Positions 28,766 to 39,040 of a stretch of 64,000 nt of DNA are shown here, piece by piece. Each line of letters starts with the position of its first letter. Position 1 is the stretch's first letter. The DNA lies in the NCBI GenBank assembly GCA_030323305.1, contig CP106741.1, forward strand, positions 3,526,001 to 3,590,000, in the 5' to 3' direction. The position numbers were made by a program, and so were the translations under genes. The DNA comes from Paenibacillus sp. CC-CFT747 (GTDB lineage Bacteria > Bacillota > Bacilli > Paenibacillales > NBRC-103111). Below the pieces are notes generated by a model. It was not told the DNA's origin. It made no database searches and saw only the letters and a list, made by a program, of their open reading frames with translations.

Positions 28766-29652
28766 TCAGGGGAGCCGTACGCAAAGGAGAATGGCTGGAA
28801 TTTCATTTGGAGCTCCGCGAAGGCCAGTCTCCGGAAGGAGCCGTAAAGGAAGCGCTGCCGGGTACGGATAAGTTCTGGCGGGCTCTCGCAGCCGGCGGAG
28901 GCATTCCATACAAGGGAGGCCGTGTCCGGCTCCATCTGTTTCCGTCGGAGGAAGGCGGGTATGAGCCGGAATGGATGGATCTTTCTATTCGGTATGAGGA
29001 TGATTTTTGTCTCGTGGCGGATAAACCCGCAGGTGTCCCGGTCCATCCGTCCCGTCCGGGGCAGGGCGGAACGCTCGCGAATGGGATCGCCTCCTATTAT
29101 GAAATGAGCGGACAGGCGTGCCGGGTGCGTCACATTCACCGGCTCGATGAGGAGACGACGGGTCCCGTGCTGTACGCCAAGAATGAATGGGCTCAAATCC
29201 GGCTGGATGCCGCGATGAGGGAAAAGAGAATCGAACGCATTTACTCCGCCCTCGTCGAGGGACGCCTGCCGAAGAGGAAAGGCACCGTGGACGCTCCTAT
29301 CGGGAAGGACCGCCATCATGCTTCCCGGCGGCGGGTAAGCCCCACCGGAGTGCCGGCTGTCACCCATTACGAGGTGGTCGAGTCGTTCGATGCCCATACG
29401 TGGGTGAGGCTCCGGCTCGAAACCGGGCGTACGCATCAAATCCGCGTTCATTTGGCCCATCTCGGCCACCCGCTTATCGGGGATGCCTTGTACGGGGGCC
29501 GTCCGGTGGCGGGCATGAAGCGGCAGGCGCTTCATGGGGAGAAGCTGCGCTGGATTCATCCGCTGACCGGTGAAGAGAGAGAGGCGGACGCCCCCTTTCC
29601 TTCCGATTTTGCCGGGACGCTGGAATGGCTTCGAAACCGCTCGAAAAGCTGA
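28762..29652 (+). CDS. RluA-family RNA pseudouridine synthase
   Basis: The 296-residue enzyme has the catalytic signature HRLDEETTGPVLYAKN with the conserved Asp, preceded by DDFCLVADKPAGVPVHPS and followed by LRLETGRTHQIRVHLAHLGH and LIGDALYG. ATG 28762 has GAGGAAG upstream; a longer in-frame start at 28678 is unlikely because it would overlap the small membrane peptide. It is close to the RluD/YjbO type acting on rRNA or tRNA; the target uridine cannot be told. The gene is intact. Confidence 0.88.
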   Translation: MIRGAVRKGEWLEFHLELREGQSPEGAVKEALPGTDKFWRALAAGGGIPYKGGRVRLHLFPSEEGGYEPEWMDLSIRYEDDFCLVADKPAGVPVHPSRPGQGGTLANGIASYYEMSGQACRVRHIHRLDEETTGPVLYAKNEWAQIRLDAAMREKRIERIYSALVEGRLPKRKGTVDAPIGKDRHHASRRRVSPTGVPAVTHYEVVESFDAHTWVRLRLETGRTHQIRVHLAHLGHPLIGDALYGGRPVAGMKRQALHGEKLRWIHPLTGEEREADAPFPSDFAGTLEWLRNRSKS

Positions 29653-29869
29653 ACCTTGTCGCCTTATCTAGTAATTCCTGCCGGGCGTTATTAGAAATAG
29701 TGGCCTATCCGTGAGTATTGGTCAGCTGTCCTATTAATTTTCGATCCGGAGGTTTTTCTCGACAACAAAGCCACCGGATAAGGCACTAGGGAAAATATAG
29801 TCATGCTCCCCTTCCCTCATCCATATAATGTTAGGGAAATGCGTTAGGCATATGAAGGGAGGATGAACG
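29653..29869 (+). promoter_or_regulatory. intergenic region upstream of spoVID
   Basis: The 217-base region contains CATATAATG at 29822-29830, close to the start codon. CATATAAT could serve as a sigma-A or sigma-E -10; spoVID in Bacillus is expressed in the mother cell under sigma-E. I see no convincing -35 partner. Nothing else was recognised. Confidence 0.35.
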
Positions 29870-30912
29870 ATGACGGAGCAGCGTTCCGGGTTGAGGTTTG
29901 ATATTTACGAACGGGTTCATCTGCCGGATGGACTGGCAGGTGTAAGGGAACTGGAGGAAGCGGAGCTGGTTCCTCATATTCAGGTTTCGGAAGAAAGAGA
30001 CTATGCGGTCATCAAGGGCCACCTGTTTCTTTCAGGCCGGTATGCAGGCGATAACGGGGAGCTGGGCTGCCGGCTGGAGCATTTGATTCCGGTTGAGATT
30101 ACGATGCCCTTCAACCGTGTCCACCGGGTTGAGGACATACGCGTCGAGATCGACCAGTTCGATATCGACAAGCTGTCCGACCGCAGCTTGAATGTGACGG
30201 GAGTTCTGTCGCTGCATGGAATTGAGATGCTGGACAGCTCGTCTCCGGCTTGGGAGGAAGCCCAGGATGAGGAGGTTTTCGTCCATCAGCCGGATCCCCC
30301 ACCTACCGGGAGCCGGAGCAGGAGATTCCTTACAGCCTGGCGGAAGCCGAGTCCGAGGAGGAGCCGGTTCAGGAATTCAACGAAAATCCTCTGATGCAGG
30401 AGCTGGCGGCGGAAGAGCCGGCACCGGTGCACCAGCCGGTCGCCAAGCAGCAGGGAGCTTACCATCAGCCGGATAAGCCGGAGTACGAGCCGGTGTTCGG
30501 ACAGCCCCAGGCCCAGCCGGTTTCCTCCTATTTTACTTATCAGGAGGAAGTAGCGGAGGACCCGGCGGCAGAGGCGGCTGCTGACAGCCATGCGGCCGTC
30601 AGCAGCCGAATCCTGCCGAATCCGCTGGAGCCCGTCAAGGCGGCGGTCCAGCGGGAGCCTAAGGCCGCCATCAAGTCTGCCGAGCCTGCCCCCGAGCCGG
30701 TTTCGAGCGACGCGCTGGAATGGAAGAAGCTCTTCATCGGGGAGGAGAAGGAGCAGAACCGGTTCAAGAGGATGAGGATCTGCATTGTGCAGAAGGAAGA
30801 GACCCTGGAGCAGATTGCCCAGCGGTACAGCATCAATTCGCGCGAGATCCAGCTCTTCAACCGGCTGGCGAGCCCCGAAATCGGAGAGGGGCAGATCATT
30901 TATATTCCCTGA
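29870..30912 (+). CDS. spoVID: spore coat assembly protein SpoVID-like, one frame break
   Basis: The N-terminal domain (LRFDIYERVHLPDGLAGVRE; VPHIQVSEERDYAVIKGHLF) matches the SpoVID coat-encasement protein. A long acidic, Pro/Glu/Gln-rich middle follows and the protein ends with a LysM domain (CIVQKEETLEQIAQRYSINS) that can bind peptidoglycan or partners. ATG 29870 follows GGGAGG. The break is at the C5 run 30296-30300: one added C gives DPPTYREPEQEIPYSLAEAE. The repaired length is about 347 residues, shorter than B. subtilis SpoVID (about 575). A SafA-like partner is encoded at 61104-63405. Confidence 0.85.
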
Positions 30913-30927
30913 CCCTCGCTGCAAACA

Positions 30928-30966
30928 AAAACCCGGCCGCTCGCCAAGAGAGGCCGGGTTTGTTTT
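30928..30966 (+). terminator. terminator after spoVID
   Basis: Stem AACCCGGCC / GGCCGGGTT is followed by TGTTTT. Confidence 0.82.
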
Positions 30967-31000
30967 GGTATGGCTTGGGGATTGATCCTGTCAGTGGGTT

Positions 31001-31085
31001 GATCTTGTCGGGTTAGGTTTACTGGGTGGGGGTCCCCGAAAAGTAGTCGGAATAGCTTCGACAGCATCCGCTTCACTTTTTGGGG
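31001..31085. repeat. hairpin repeat element, copy 1
   Basis: It begins GATCTTGTCGGGT and contains TCCCCGAAAAGT (31033-31044) pairing with CACTTTTTGGGG (31074-31085). The inside reads AGTCGGAATAGCTTCG. It is about 80 percent alike to copy 2 by eye over the hairpin part. It is noncoding and lies between convergent genes. Confidence 0.75.
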
Positions 31086-31156
31086 TTAATCTTGTCGGGT
31101 GTCCCCAAAAAGTAATCGGAGTAGGCTTCGTAAGCATTCGCTTCACTTTTTGGGGG
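31086..31156. repeat. hairpin repeat element, copy 2
   Basis: It begins TTAATCTTGTCGGGT and contains TCCCCAAAAAGT pairing with ACTTTTTGGGG at 31145-31155. It lacks the short insert after the CGGGT core seen in copy 1. Together the copies look like a tandem duplication of a mobile or dispersed intergenic hairpin element. Confidence 0.75.
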
Positions 31157-31161
31157 AGGTC

Positions 31162-31326
31162 TTAGTAAAGACTGAACAAGAAGCCGAGGTAAAGCAGGAA
31201 GAACACGAACAGGAGAAACACATCGAAGGGATTCGGAAAAATAAGCGTCCGAACGAACTGTATGCAAATCAGAGGCAGCATCACTCCCCTGACCGTAAAC
31301 CGCACCTTCCACCACCATCTTTGCAT
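31162..31326 (-). CDS. small membrane protein of 54 residues
   Basis: Start ATG is at 31324-31326 on the minus strand with GGAGG seven bases before it. The product is MQRWWWKVRFTVRGVMLPLI... ending FLLYLGFLFSLY, with two hydrophobic stretches (residues about 13-31 and 34-53). An upstream in-frame start exists but the strong ribosome-binding site supports this one. I do not recognise a family. It lies between the hairpin repeats and the divergent valS leader. Confidence 0.68.
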   Translation of the reverse strand: MQRWWWKVRFTVRGVMLPLICIQFVRTLIFPNPFDVFLLFVFFLLYLGFLFSLY

Positions 31327-31463
31327 CGGGCTGCCTCCACTATCCAAATTTTCATCTGCTTTTAGCTTATGATTTGGACAAACCTGGATATGCTTGTAAT
31401 AGAGAAGAAGGGTTCCGGAGTCATGCCGGGAATCCGAAAAAGCCGCTAACCTCCCCGTAAACA

Positions 31464-31491
31464 TTGACTGTCCCGGGGAATATGGTATTAT
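31464..31491 (+). promoter_or_regulatory. promoter of valS
   Basis: TTGACT (31464-31469), 16-base spacer, TATTAT (31486-31491), just upstream of the T-box leader. Confidence 0.72.
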
Positions 31492-31496
31492 AGGAA

Positions 31497-31770
31497 GGAA
31501 CTATAGGTGAAAGACTTGGAAAGGGAGGAGTAGGCAGCCAACCCTTCAGAGAGTGGAGCCGTTACGCTGAGAGGCCCCGCAGGATGTAATTGCCGAAGTC
31601 GCCCCGGAGTTGCAGGAACGCCTTAAGCCGCATTCATGGAATGCCGCGTCCCCTGCCGGCCGCAGCCGTTATCTGTTTGAGAGCCGTGCCCTTTTCATGG
31701 GTGCGGAATGAAGGTGGTACCACGGAAGCTTAAGCCTTTCGTCCTTTGCGGGCGGAAGGCTTTTTTATTT
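31497..31770 (+). ncRNA. T-box riboswitch (valine) upstream of valS
   Basis: The leader has the hallmark T-box sequence AAGGTGGTACCACGG at 31711-31725, an AGAGAGTGGAGCC stem-I segment near 31551, and a terminator stem AAGCCTTTCGTCC / GGGCGGAAGGCTT with a T run (31731-31766). The antiterminator would form between the T-box and upstream bases when uncharged tRNA binds. A GTC triplet at 31598-31600 in GCCGAAGTCGCC is the candidate valine specifier. The fold was done by eye only. Confidence 0.9.
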
Positions 31771-31791
31771 TCATATCTTGGAGGGTTACCC

Positions 31792-34460
31792 ATGGCGGAA
31801 GCTAACGAAACGAAAACGCAGAACGAAATGCCGACCCAGTACGATCCGAAAAACGCGGAGTCCAAATGGTACGAGTACTGGCTGAAAGGAAATTACTTCG
31901 CGGCGGGAACAAGACCCGATGCCGAGAAGTTCACGATCGTCATCCCGCCCCCTAACGTCACGGGGATGCTGCATATCGGGCATGCGCTCGATTTTACGCT
32001 GCAGGACATCATTATCCGCATGAAGCGGATGCAGGGCTTCGACACGCTGTGGCTGCCGGGGTCGGATCACGCGGGAATCGCCACCCAGGCGGTGGTGGAA
32101 ACGAACCTCCGCAAGGAAGGAATCAGCCGCCACGACCTGGGCCGCGAGAAGTTTCTCGAGAAGGTATGGGAGTGGAAGGAGCTTTACGCGAACCGGATTC
32201 GCGAGCAGTGGGGCAAGATGGGCCTGTCCCTCGATTATACCCGCGAGCGCTTTACCTTGGATGCCGGGCTGTCGGATGCGGTTCGGGAAGTATTCGTCCG
32301 TCTGTACGAGAAAGGCTTGATTTACCGCGGCAAGTATATCATCAACTGGGACCCGGCCGCCCGTACGGCCCTGTCGGACATTGAGGTCGAGTACAAAGAG
32401 GTTCAGGGCAACCTGTACCACCTCGTGTATCCTCTTAAGGACGGCAGCGGTTCGATTACGGTGGCGACAACCCGTCCGGAGACGATGCTCGGGGATACGG
32501 CCGTAGCGGTTCATCCGGAGGACGAGCGGTACAAGGACATGGTGGGCAAAATGCTCGTGCTGCCGATCATCGGCCGGGAGATTCCGGTGGTGGCCGACGA
32601 GTATGTCGAGAAGGAGTTCGGAAGCGGTGCGGTCAAAATCACCCCCGCCCACGACCCGAACGATTTCGAGGTCGGCAAGCGGCATGATCTTCCGCAGGTT
32701 CTTGTCATGGACGAGACGGGGACGATGAATGCGAACGCCGGCAAGTACCAAGGGCTCGACCGCTTCGAATGCCGCAAGCAGATTGTCGCGGACATGAAGG
32801 AGCTCGGCGTGCTCGTGAAGATCGAAGAGCATGTTCACCAGGTCGGGCACAGCGAGCGGAGCGGAGCCGTGGTGGAGCCGTATCTGTCCACGCAGTGGTT
32901 CGTGAAGATGAAGCCGCTCGCCGAAGCCGCCATCTCCGCCCAGAAGACGGGCAAGGGTGTCAACTTCGTACCGGAGCGCTTCGAGCGGACGTACCTCAAC
33001 TGGATCGAGAACGTGCGCGACTGGTGTATCTCCCGCCAGCTTTGGTGGGGCCACCGGATTCCCGCGTGGTACTGCGAGGATTGCGGTGAGGTTCAAGTGT
33101 CCCGCACAGAAGCGGAAGCCTGCTCCCATTGCGGCAGCAGCAAGCTGAAGCAGGACAATGACGTGCTCGACACGTGGTTCAGCTCGGCGCTGTGGCCGTT
33201 CTCGACGCTTGGCTGGCCGGAGCAGACGGAGGACCTCAAGCGGTTCTATCCGACCGATGTTCTCGTAACGGGCTATGACATCATCTATTTCTGGGTGGCC
33301 CGTATGATCTTTACGGCTCTCGAATTCACGGGGAGATCCCGTTCAAGGATGTTCTCATGCACGGTCTCGTACGGGATGCCGAGGGCCGCAAAATGTCGAA
33401 GTCGCTAGGCAACGGAGTCGATCCTCTTGAGGTGATCGAGAAGTACGGCGCGGATGCGATGCGCTTCATGATCTCCACGGGCAGCACACCGGGACAGGAT
33501 CTCCGCTTCCGCTGGGAGAAGGTCGAGCAGGCGCGGAATTTTGCCAACAAGATCTGGAATGCGTCCCGCTTCGCCCTCATGAACCTGGAAGGCATGACCG
33601 CAGCCGATATCGACCTGTCTGGAGAGCTCGGCACCGCCGACCGCTGGATTCTGCACCGCCTGAACGAAACGGTACGCGATGTCACCCGCTTGAACGAATC
33701 GTATGAATTTGGGGAAACGGGCCGTCTGCTGTATAATTTCATCTGGGACGATCTGTGCGACTGGTACATCGAGTTCAGCAAGCTGTCGCTTTACGGAACG
33801 GACGAGGCGGCAAAGAAAAGCACCCGCTCGGTGCTGGCTTATGTGCTTGACCGGACCCAGCGCCTCTTGCATCCGTTCATGCCGTACATCAGCGAGGAGA
33901 TCTGGCAGCACCTGCCGCATGAAGGCGAGACGATCACGCTCGCTTCCTGGCCGGTTTACGAGGCCGGATTCGAAGCTCCGGAAGCCGTACGGGAGATGGA
34001 GCTCCTCATGGACATCATCCGTTCGGTGCGCAATATCCGCGCCGAAGTGAACGTGCCGATGAGCAAGAAGATCGAGCTCTTGGTGAAGCCGGCGAACGAG
34101 GAATACCAGGGTATCCTCTCCCGTAACGAAGAGTACCTGCGCCGCTTCTGCAGCACCTCTCTGCTTGAGATCAGCGGAGACCTCGCGGCACCGGATAAGG
34201 CGATGACCGCCCTCGTGACGGGTGCCGAGCTCTACCTGCCGCTTGCCGGGCTGATCGACATCTCGCAGGAAATCGCGCGTCTTGAGAAAGAGCTGAAGAC
34301 GCTGCACGGCGAGGTGGAGCGCATCGAGAAGAAGCTGTCCAACGAGGGCTTCGTGGCGAAGGCGCCGGCCAAGGTGATCGAGGAAGAGAAGGCGAAGCTG
34401 GCCGATTATGCGGATAAGCGGGCTAAGGTGACCGCCCGGCTGGCCGAGCTCCAAGAATAG
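31792..34460 (+). CDS. valS: valyl-tRNA synthetase, frameshifted in this sequence
   Basis: Class I synthetase charging tRNA-Val. The HIGH motif is in [15 protein letters not shown], the [11 protein letters not shown] segment and editing domain follow, the KMSKS motif is [13 protein letters not shown] and a C-terminal coiled coil ([19 protein letters not shown]) ends it. ATG 31792 follows TTGGAGGG. The frame breaks at the GGGG run 33330-33333. Adding one G gives [20 protein letters not shown] and about 889 residues, the normal length. This is an essential gene, so the break is very unlikely to be real. It is controlled by the upstream T-box. Confidence 0.96.
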
Positions 34461-34502
34461 TTGAATGAATCGTAGGCGTCCTGTGACAATTGGTCAAATT
34501 CC

Positions 34503-34531
34503 CTGACAATTCCGGGGCGTCTTTTCATATA
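34503..34531 (+). promoter_or_regulatory. possible promoter of folC
   Basis: CTGACA (34503-34508), 17-base spacer, CATATA (34526-34531), in the 92-base gap between valS and folC. Weak hexamers. Confidence 0.4.
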
Positions 34532-34552
34532 TTAGTAAAAGGATGAGTTGGA

Positions 34553-35928
34553 ATGATGAAGACTAGCGACACATCCGTCCCCGCCTTCGGCAGTTATGCC
34601 GAAGCGGTGGACTGGATTACACGGAGGGCCCCCGTTCACGGGATCAAGCCCGGCTTGAAGCGGATGCAACGCTTCATGGAACTTCTGGAGCACCCCGAAC
34701 GGAGGCTTAAGTTTATTCATGTGGCCGGAACGAACGGGAAAGGCTCGACCTGCGCTTACTTGACGAGCGTTCTTCAGAAAAGCGGGTATGACGTGGGGAC
34801 GTTCACCTCTCCTTACTTGGAGAAGTTTACCAACCGGCTGCGCTTTAACGGAAAGGATATCGAAGAGGAGCAGCTGCTCGAGCTGGCCAACCGGCTTAGC
34901 CGCTGGCCGATGAGATCGAGGCAACCGAGCTCGGGGCTCCGACGATGTTTGAGATCTGCACGGCGCTCGCCATCCTTTATTTTGCCAAGATGACGTATCC
35001 GGATTATGTCGTATGGGAAACGGGGCTCGGCGGGGAATTCGACTCCACGAATATCGTCAGCCCGGTGGTTACGGTTATCACGAACGTGGGGCACGACCAT
35101 ATGGATATCCTCGGCGATTCGCTCGTCAAGGTAGCGCAAGCGAAGGCGGGGATCATCAAGGCGGGGGTTCCCGTCATCAGCGCGGTGGACCAGCCCGAGG
35201 TGAAGGAAGTGATCGAACGCACGGCCCGGGAGAAGAAGGCTACCCTATATCTTATGAACCGGGAGTACTCCTATGAGACGGTGTCCTCCGAGCTGAACAA
35301 GCAGGTGTTTCATTTCAGCGGTCCCTTCCGGCAGATAGCGGACCTTCCGATCTCCATGAACGGCCATCACCAGATGGAGAATGCCGCAGTGGCGGTCATG
35401 ACGCTGGAGGTGCTTCGCCAGTATTACGCCTTACTCCTTGAGGATGAGGCGCTGACGCAGGGGCTGTACGAAACCCACTGGCCCGGCCGGCTGGAGATGA
35501 TCTCGGACCAGCCGAGGATTCTGCTCGACGGGGCCCACAATCCGGAAGGCGCAGCCACCCTGGCGGCGGCGCTGAAGGAGACCTATCGGTACGACCGGCT
35601 TCGCCTCATGATCGGCATGCTTTCCACGAAAGATCATTCGGGCTTCCTGACGCATATCCTGCCATTGGTGAATACGCTCGTGATTACGGAACCCGACTTC
35701 CACAAAGGCCTTCCGGCCGCCAAGCTGGCGGAGCAGGTGGAGCAGCTGCGAAGCCAGCTGAACGACCGGGTGGAGATCTTCGTGGAGCCCGACTGGAAGA
35801 AGGCGCTTAAGCTCTTAGGCGGGCTGACCGGGCCCGAGGATCTGGCCGTGGTATCCGGCACGCTCTATTTAATCTCCGATGTCCGATCGTGGATTTTGTA
35901 TCAGTCCGATTCCGAAAAAGGTTGGTGA
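34553..35928 (+). CDS. folC: folylpolyglutamate synthase / dihydrofolate synthase, frameshifted
   Basis: Adds glutamate to folates (and may couple dihydropteroate with glutamate). The ATP-binding loop is HVAGTNGKGSTCAYL, followed by GTFTSPYLEKFTNRL, WETGLGGEFDSTNIV, TNVGHDHMDILG and LLDGAHNPEGAATL. The break is at CC 34900-34901. One added C gives NRLSPLADEIEATELGAPTM and a protein of about 458 residues. ATG 34553 has AAAAGG upstream. The order valS-folC is conserved in Bacillus. Confidence 0.94.
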
Positions 35929-35934
35929 GCAGAC

Positions 35935-37313
35935 TTGACTACGACAGAACACGTGCATTTTATCGGCATCGGCGGTTATGGAATGAGTGCCATTGCCAAG
36001 GTTATGCTGGAGATGGGATACCGGGTATCCGGCTCCGATCTCGCCCAGCAGGAGCTGACCGAGAAGCTGGCCGCGAAGGGCGCTCAGGTCTTCATCGGGC
36101 ATGAGGCGGACCATGTGCAGGGAGCGGACCTCGTGGTGTACTCCACCGCAGCTTCTCGGGACAATGTGGAGAGAGTGAAGGCGGAGGAGTTGAACATCCC
36201 GATCCTTCACCGCTCCCAGATGCTCGCCCGGCTCATGAACGAGCGCAAGGGCATTGCGGTCGCCGGCGCACACGGCAAGACGACGACGTCCTCGATGATC
36301 GCCCTGGTGATGGAAGAGTGCGGAACCGACCCGACCTACATCATCGGCGGCGAGATCATGAACCTGGGCAGCAATGCCAAGGCGGGCAAAGGGGATTACG
36401 TCATTGCCGAGGCGGACGAAAGCGACGGCTCGTTCCTGCAGTATCACCCGTATCTCTCCGTGGTGACGAATATCGAAGCGGACCATCTGGAGAATTACGA
36501 CGGTGATTTCAACAAGCTGAAGGGTGCTTACGCCCAGTTTCTGAGCCAGGTGCAGGAAGGCGGAAAGGCGATCGTCTGCAGCGACGATCCTTACCTGCAG
36601 GAGATGATCCCCGCGATCAAGAGCGAGGTCATTACCTTCGGTATGGAGGAGGACGCCGATTATACGGCTGCCAACGTTCAGCTGGGGGACCGGAAGGTAT
36701 CCTTCGATGTGGACTACCGCGGTTCCCGGCTCGGGAGCGTGACCTTGTCCGTGCCCGGAAAGCACAACGTTTACAATGCTTTGGCCACCATCATCGCCTG
36801 TCTGGAAGCCGGCTTGACCTTTGAGAAGGCGGCGGGGGCGATTACCGATTTCCGCGGAGCGAAGCGCCGCTTCCAGGTGCTGGGGGAGACGGACGGCATT
36901 CTGGTCATCGACGATTATGCCCATCACCCGACCGAGATTCAGGCGACCATCAGCGCGGCCAAGGCAACCGGCAAGCGGATCGTGGCTGTGTTCCAGCCGC
37001 AGCGTTATACGCGGACCTACTTCCTGTTCGAACAGTTCAGCCGCGCGTTCGGAGAGGCCGATGAGGTCATCATCACCGATATTTACAGCCCGGCAGGGAG
37101 AAGCAGATCGAGGGAATTACCTCCGCGAAGCTGGTGGACCTGATCCGGCAGAACAGCAACCCGAGCGTTCGTTACATTCCGACGAAGGAAGAGGTGCTCG
37201 AGATGCTTAAAGGGGAAGTGAAATCCGGCGACCTCGTCATTACGATGGGAGCGGGCGACATCTGGAAGGCCGCGGACGGGCTGGCGAAGGCTCTTCGCCA
37301 AGCCTCTAAATAA
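35935..37313 (+). CDS. murC: UDP-N-acetylmuramate--L-alanine ligase, frameshifted
   Basis: Cytoplasmic ligase for the first amino acid of the peptidoglycan stem peptide. It has the UDP-binding motif [15 protein letters not shown], the ATP-binding [37 protein letters not shown]-type [15 protein letters not shown] and [10 protein letters not shown]. The start is TTG 35935, six bases after the folC stop. The break is at GGG 37096-37098. The repair gives [20 protein letters not shown] and extends the frame to TAA 37311-37313, about 459 residues. Essential gene. Confidence 0.95.
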
Positions 37314-37357
37314 GAAGCGGACCGTTCCGTTTTATGGATGGGAAGGGGTACTTTTTG

Positions 37358-37383
37358 AAAAGAAGCCGCAAGGCTTCTTTTTT
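37358..37383 (+). terminator. terminator after murC
   Basis: Stem AAAAGAAGCC / GGCTTCTTTT with a GCAA tetraloop and trailing T residues. Confidence 0.9.
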
Positions 37384-37438
37384 CGTCCAAATTCTCCGGA
37401 AAAGTCACAAAAGTCCGGTTCCTTGCACAGAACTGCTC

Positions 37439-37466
37439 TTGGCAGGAAGCGGTTTCCATCTAAAAT
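37439..37466 (+). promoter_or_regulatory. promoter of the epimerase-family gene
   Basis: TTGGCA (37439-37444), 16-base spacer, TAAAAT (37461-37466), about 100 bases before the start codon. Confidence 0.5.
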
Positions 37467-37568
37467 AGATAGTAGGAAGTAAAGAAAAGGTAAGGCGCTT
37501 AAAGACAAGAAAACCTGAACAGGCGCTCTTGGTCTTGGCTGCCACCTATGCAGAAAGGACGATCATTG

Positions 37569-38824
37569 ATGAATCGAACCGAACTTCATTCCTTCTATAT
37601 CCGTCATTTGACGGAACAGCTTCTCCCTTTCTGGAAAAAAGCCGTCGACCCGGGGCATGGCGGGGTCTTCACCGGCTTTGACAACCGGGGAGAAGCGCTC
37701 CTCCACCGGGATAAGTTTACCTGGTCACAGGGGAGGTTTCTCTGGATCTGGTCGCGCCTCGGCGATTTGTGCCGCCGGGGCATTCTGAACGAAGAGGCGG
37801 AAGCCTATTTCCGCGAGGCGAAGCGGACGTATGAGTTCATCGACCGTCATGTGTATTTGCCGGACGGAAGCTGCCGGTTTCTCCTGACGGAGGAGGGCGA
37901 ACCTCTTGAGAGCATCCCGGGAGAGGGGCAGGACATCAGCTTCTATGCCGACTGCTTCGTCGTGATGGGGAACGCCGAATACGCCCGGGCCACCGGGCAG
38001 GAAGAACCCTACCGCAAGGCGGGGAGCCTGTTCGAGCATGTGGAGCGTCGGGTTCGAGCGGGAACGGCACGAAGCGAGCCGTATCCCATCCCTGCGGGCT
38101 GCGAGGCGCACGGCTACGCCATGATTCTTCTCAACTCCTGCCAAGCTTTGGCCGATGCGGCGGAGGGCCTGGGGCGTAAGGGGAAGCGGACGCCTACCGG
38201 GGCAAGGCACAGGAATATGCTCGGCGTATCGTGAGTTTGTTCACCGACTCCTCCAGCCGGATCCGGGAGGTAATCCCCGCCGGCCGGCCGGAGGACGCTC
38301 CGCGGACCCTGCTGCTGCGCCACCTGAACCCGGGCCACAGCGTTGAAAGCCTGTGGTTCGTCCTGACGGAGGCCGAGAAAGCCGGCGACCGGGAGATGAT
38401 CGAAGCCTGCTCCGCCGCGCTGAAAAAAGCACTCTTGATGGGCTGGGACCGGGAGCACGGGGGACTCCTCCGTTACGTCGATTTGGACGGAGGGGTGCCT
38501 GCTGGCGACCCGCATCCGGGAGCGGAGCGTTTCGAGGCACTGATCCAGGAGACATGGGACATGAAGCTGTGGTGGCCTCATTCGGAAGCCCTCTATGCGT
38601 GCCAGCTCGCTTATCAGCTGACGGATGACACCGGCTTTCTGGAATGGTATGACCTCGTCCATGCTTACACATTCCAAACATTTCCGTCCGATAAGGGCAG
38701 GGAATGGATCCAGATCCGTACCCGGACGGGGGAATCGGTCGAACGTGTCGTCGCGCTGCCGGTGAAGGATCCTTATCATATCATCCGTAATCTCCTGCTG
38801 CTGATCGAGCGGACCGCCCCTTAA
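37569..38824 (+). CDS. N-acylglucosamine 2-epimerase (AGE) family protein, one frame break
   Basis: An (alpha/alpha)6-barrel sugar epimerase or isomerase of the AGE family. Segments such as DPGHGGVFTGFDNRGE, KFTWSQGRFLWIWSRL, GQDISFYADCFVVMG, ETWDMKLWWPHSEALYACQL and WIQIRTRTGE match the family active-site barrel. ATG 37569 follows AAAGGA. The break is at GGGG 38180-38183: one added G gives GLGRKGEADAYRGKAQEYAR and about 418 residues. Substrate (N-acylglucosamine, cellobiose, mannose) cannot be fixed from sequence. It sits alone between murC and the SPOR gene, where Bacillus subtilis has other genes. Confidence 0.82.
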
Positions 38825-39040
38825 AGAAGATAACCGCAAGGGGCAAAGACGTCACAAGAGTACCGGAAAAGCGACCGAATTGCCCTTAGAAGGAGCGGTC
38901 TCGGCTGCTACAATAAAGGAATACCAGGCGCTTATCGCAGGCATTCGCCCATGCACCCAAGGCCGCTAGAACGAAACATAAATGCCCTTCTTGTCTCATA
39001 GGATAGCAGTATAACCGATGGACAAGGGGAGCGATAACCA

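Noticed and set aside
31073-31318. Open frame running through the hairpin repeats on the minus strand
   Set aside because: It covers repeat DNA and overlaps the better supported 54-residue gene in another frame.
31786-33129. 447-codon antisense open frame across valS
   Set aside because: Same reason: the forward frame is valS and the antisense product is histidine/arginine-rich without motifs.
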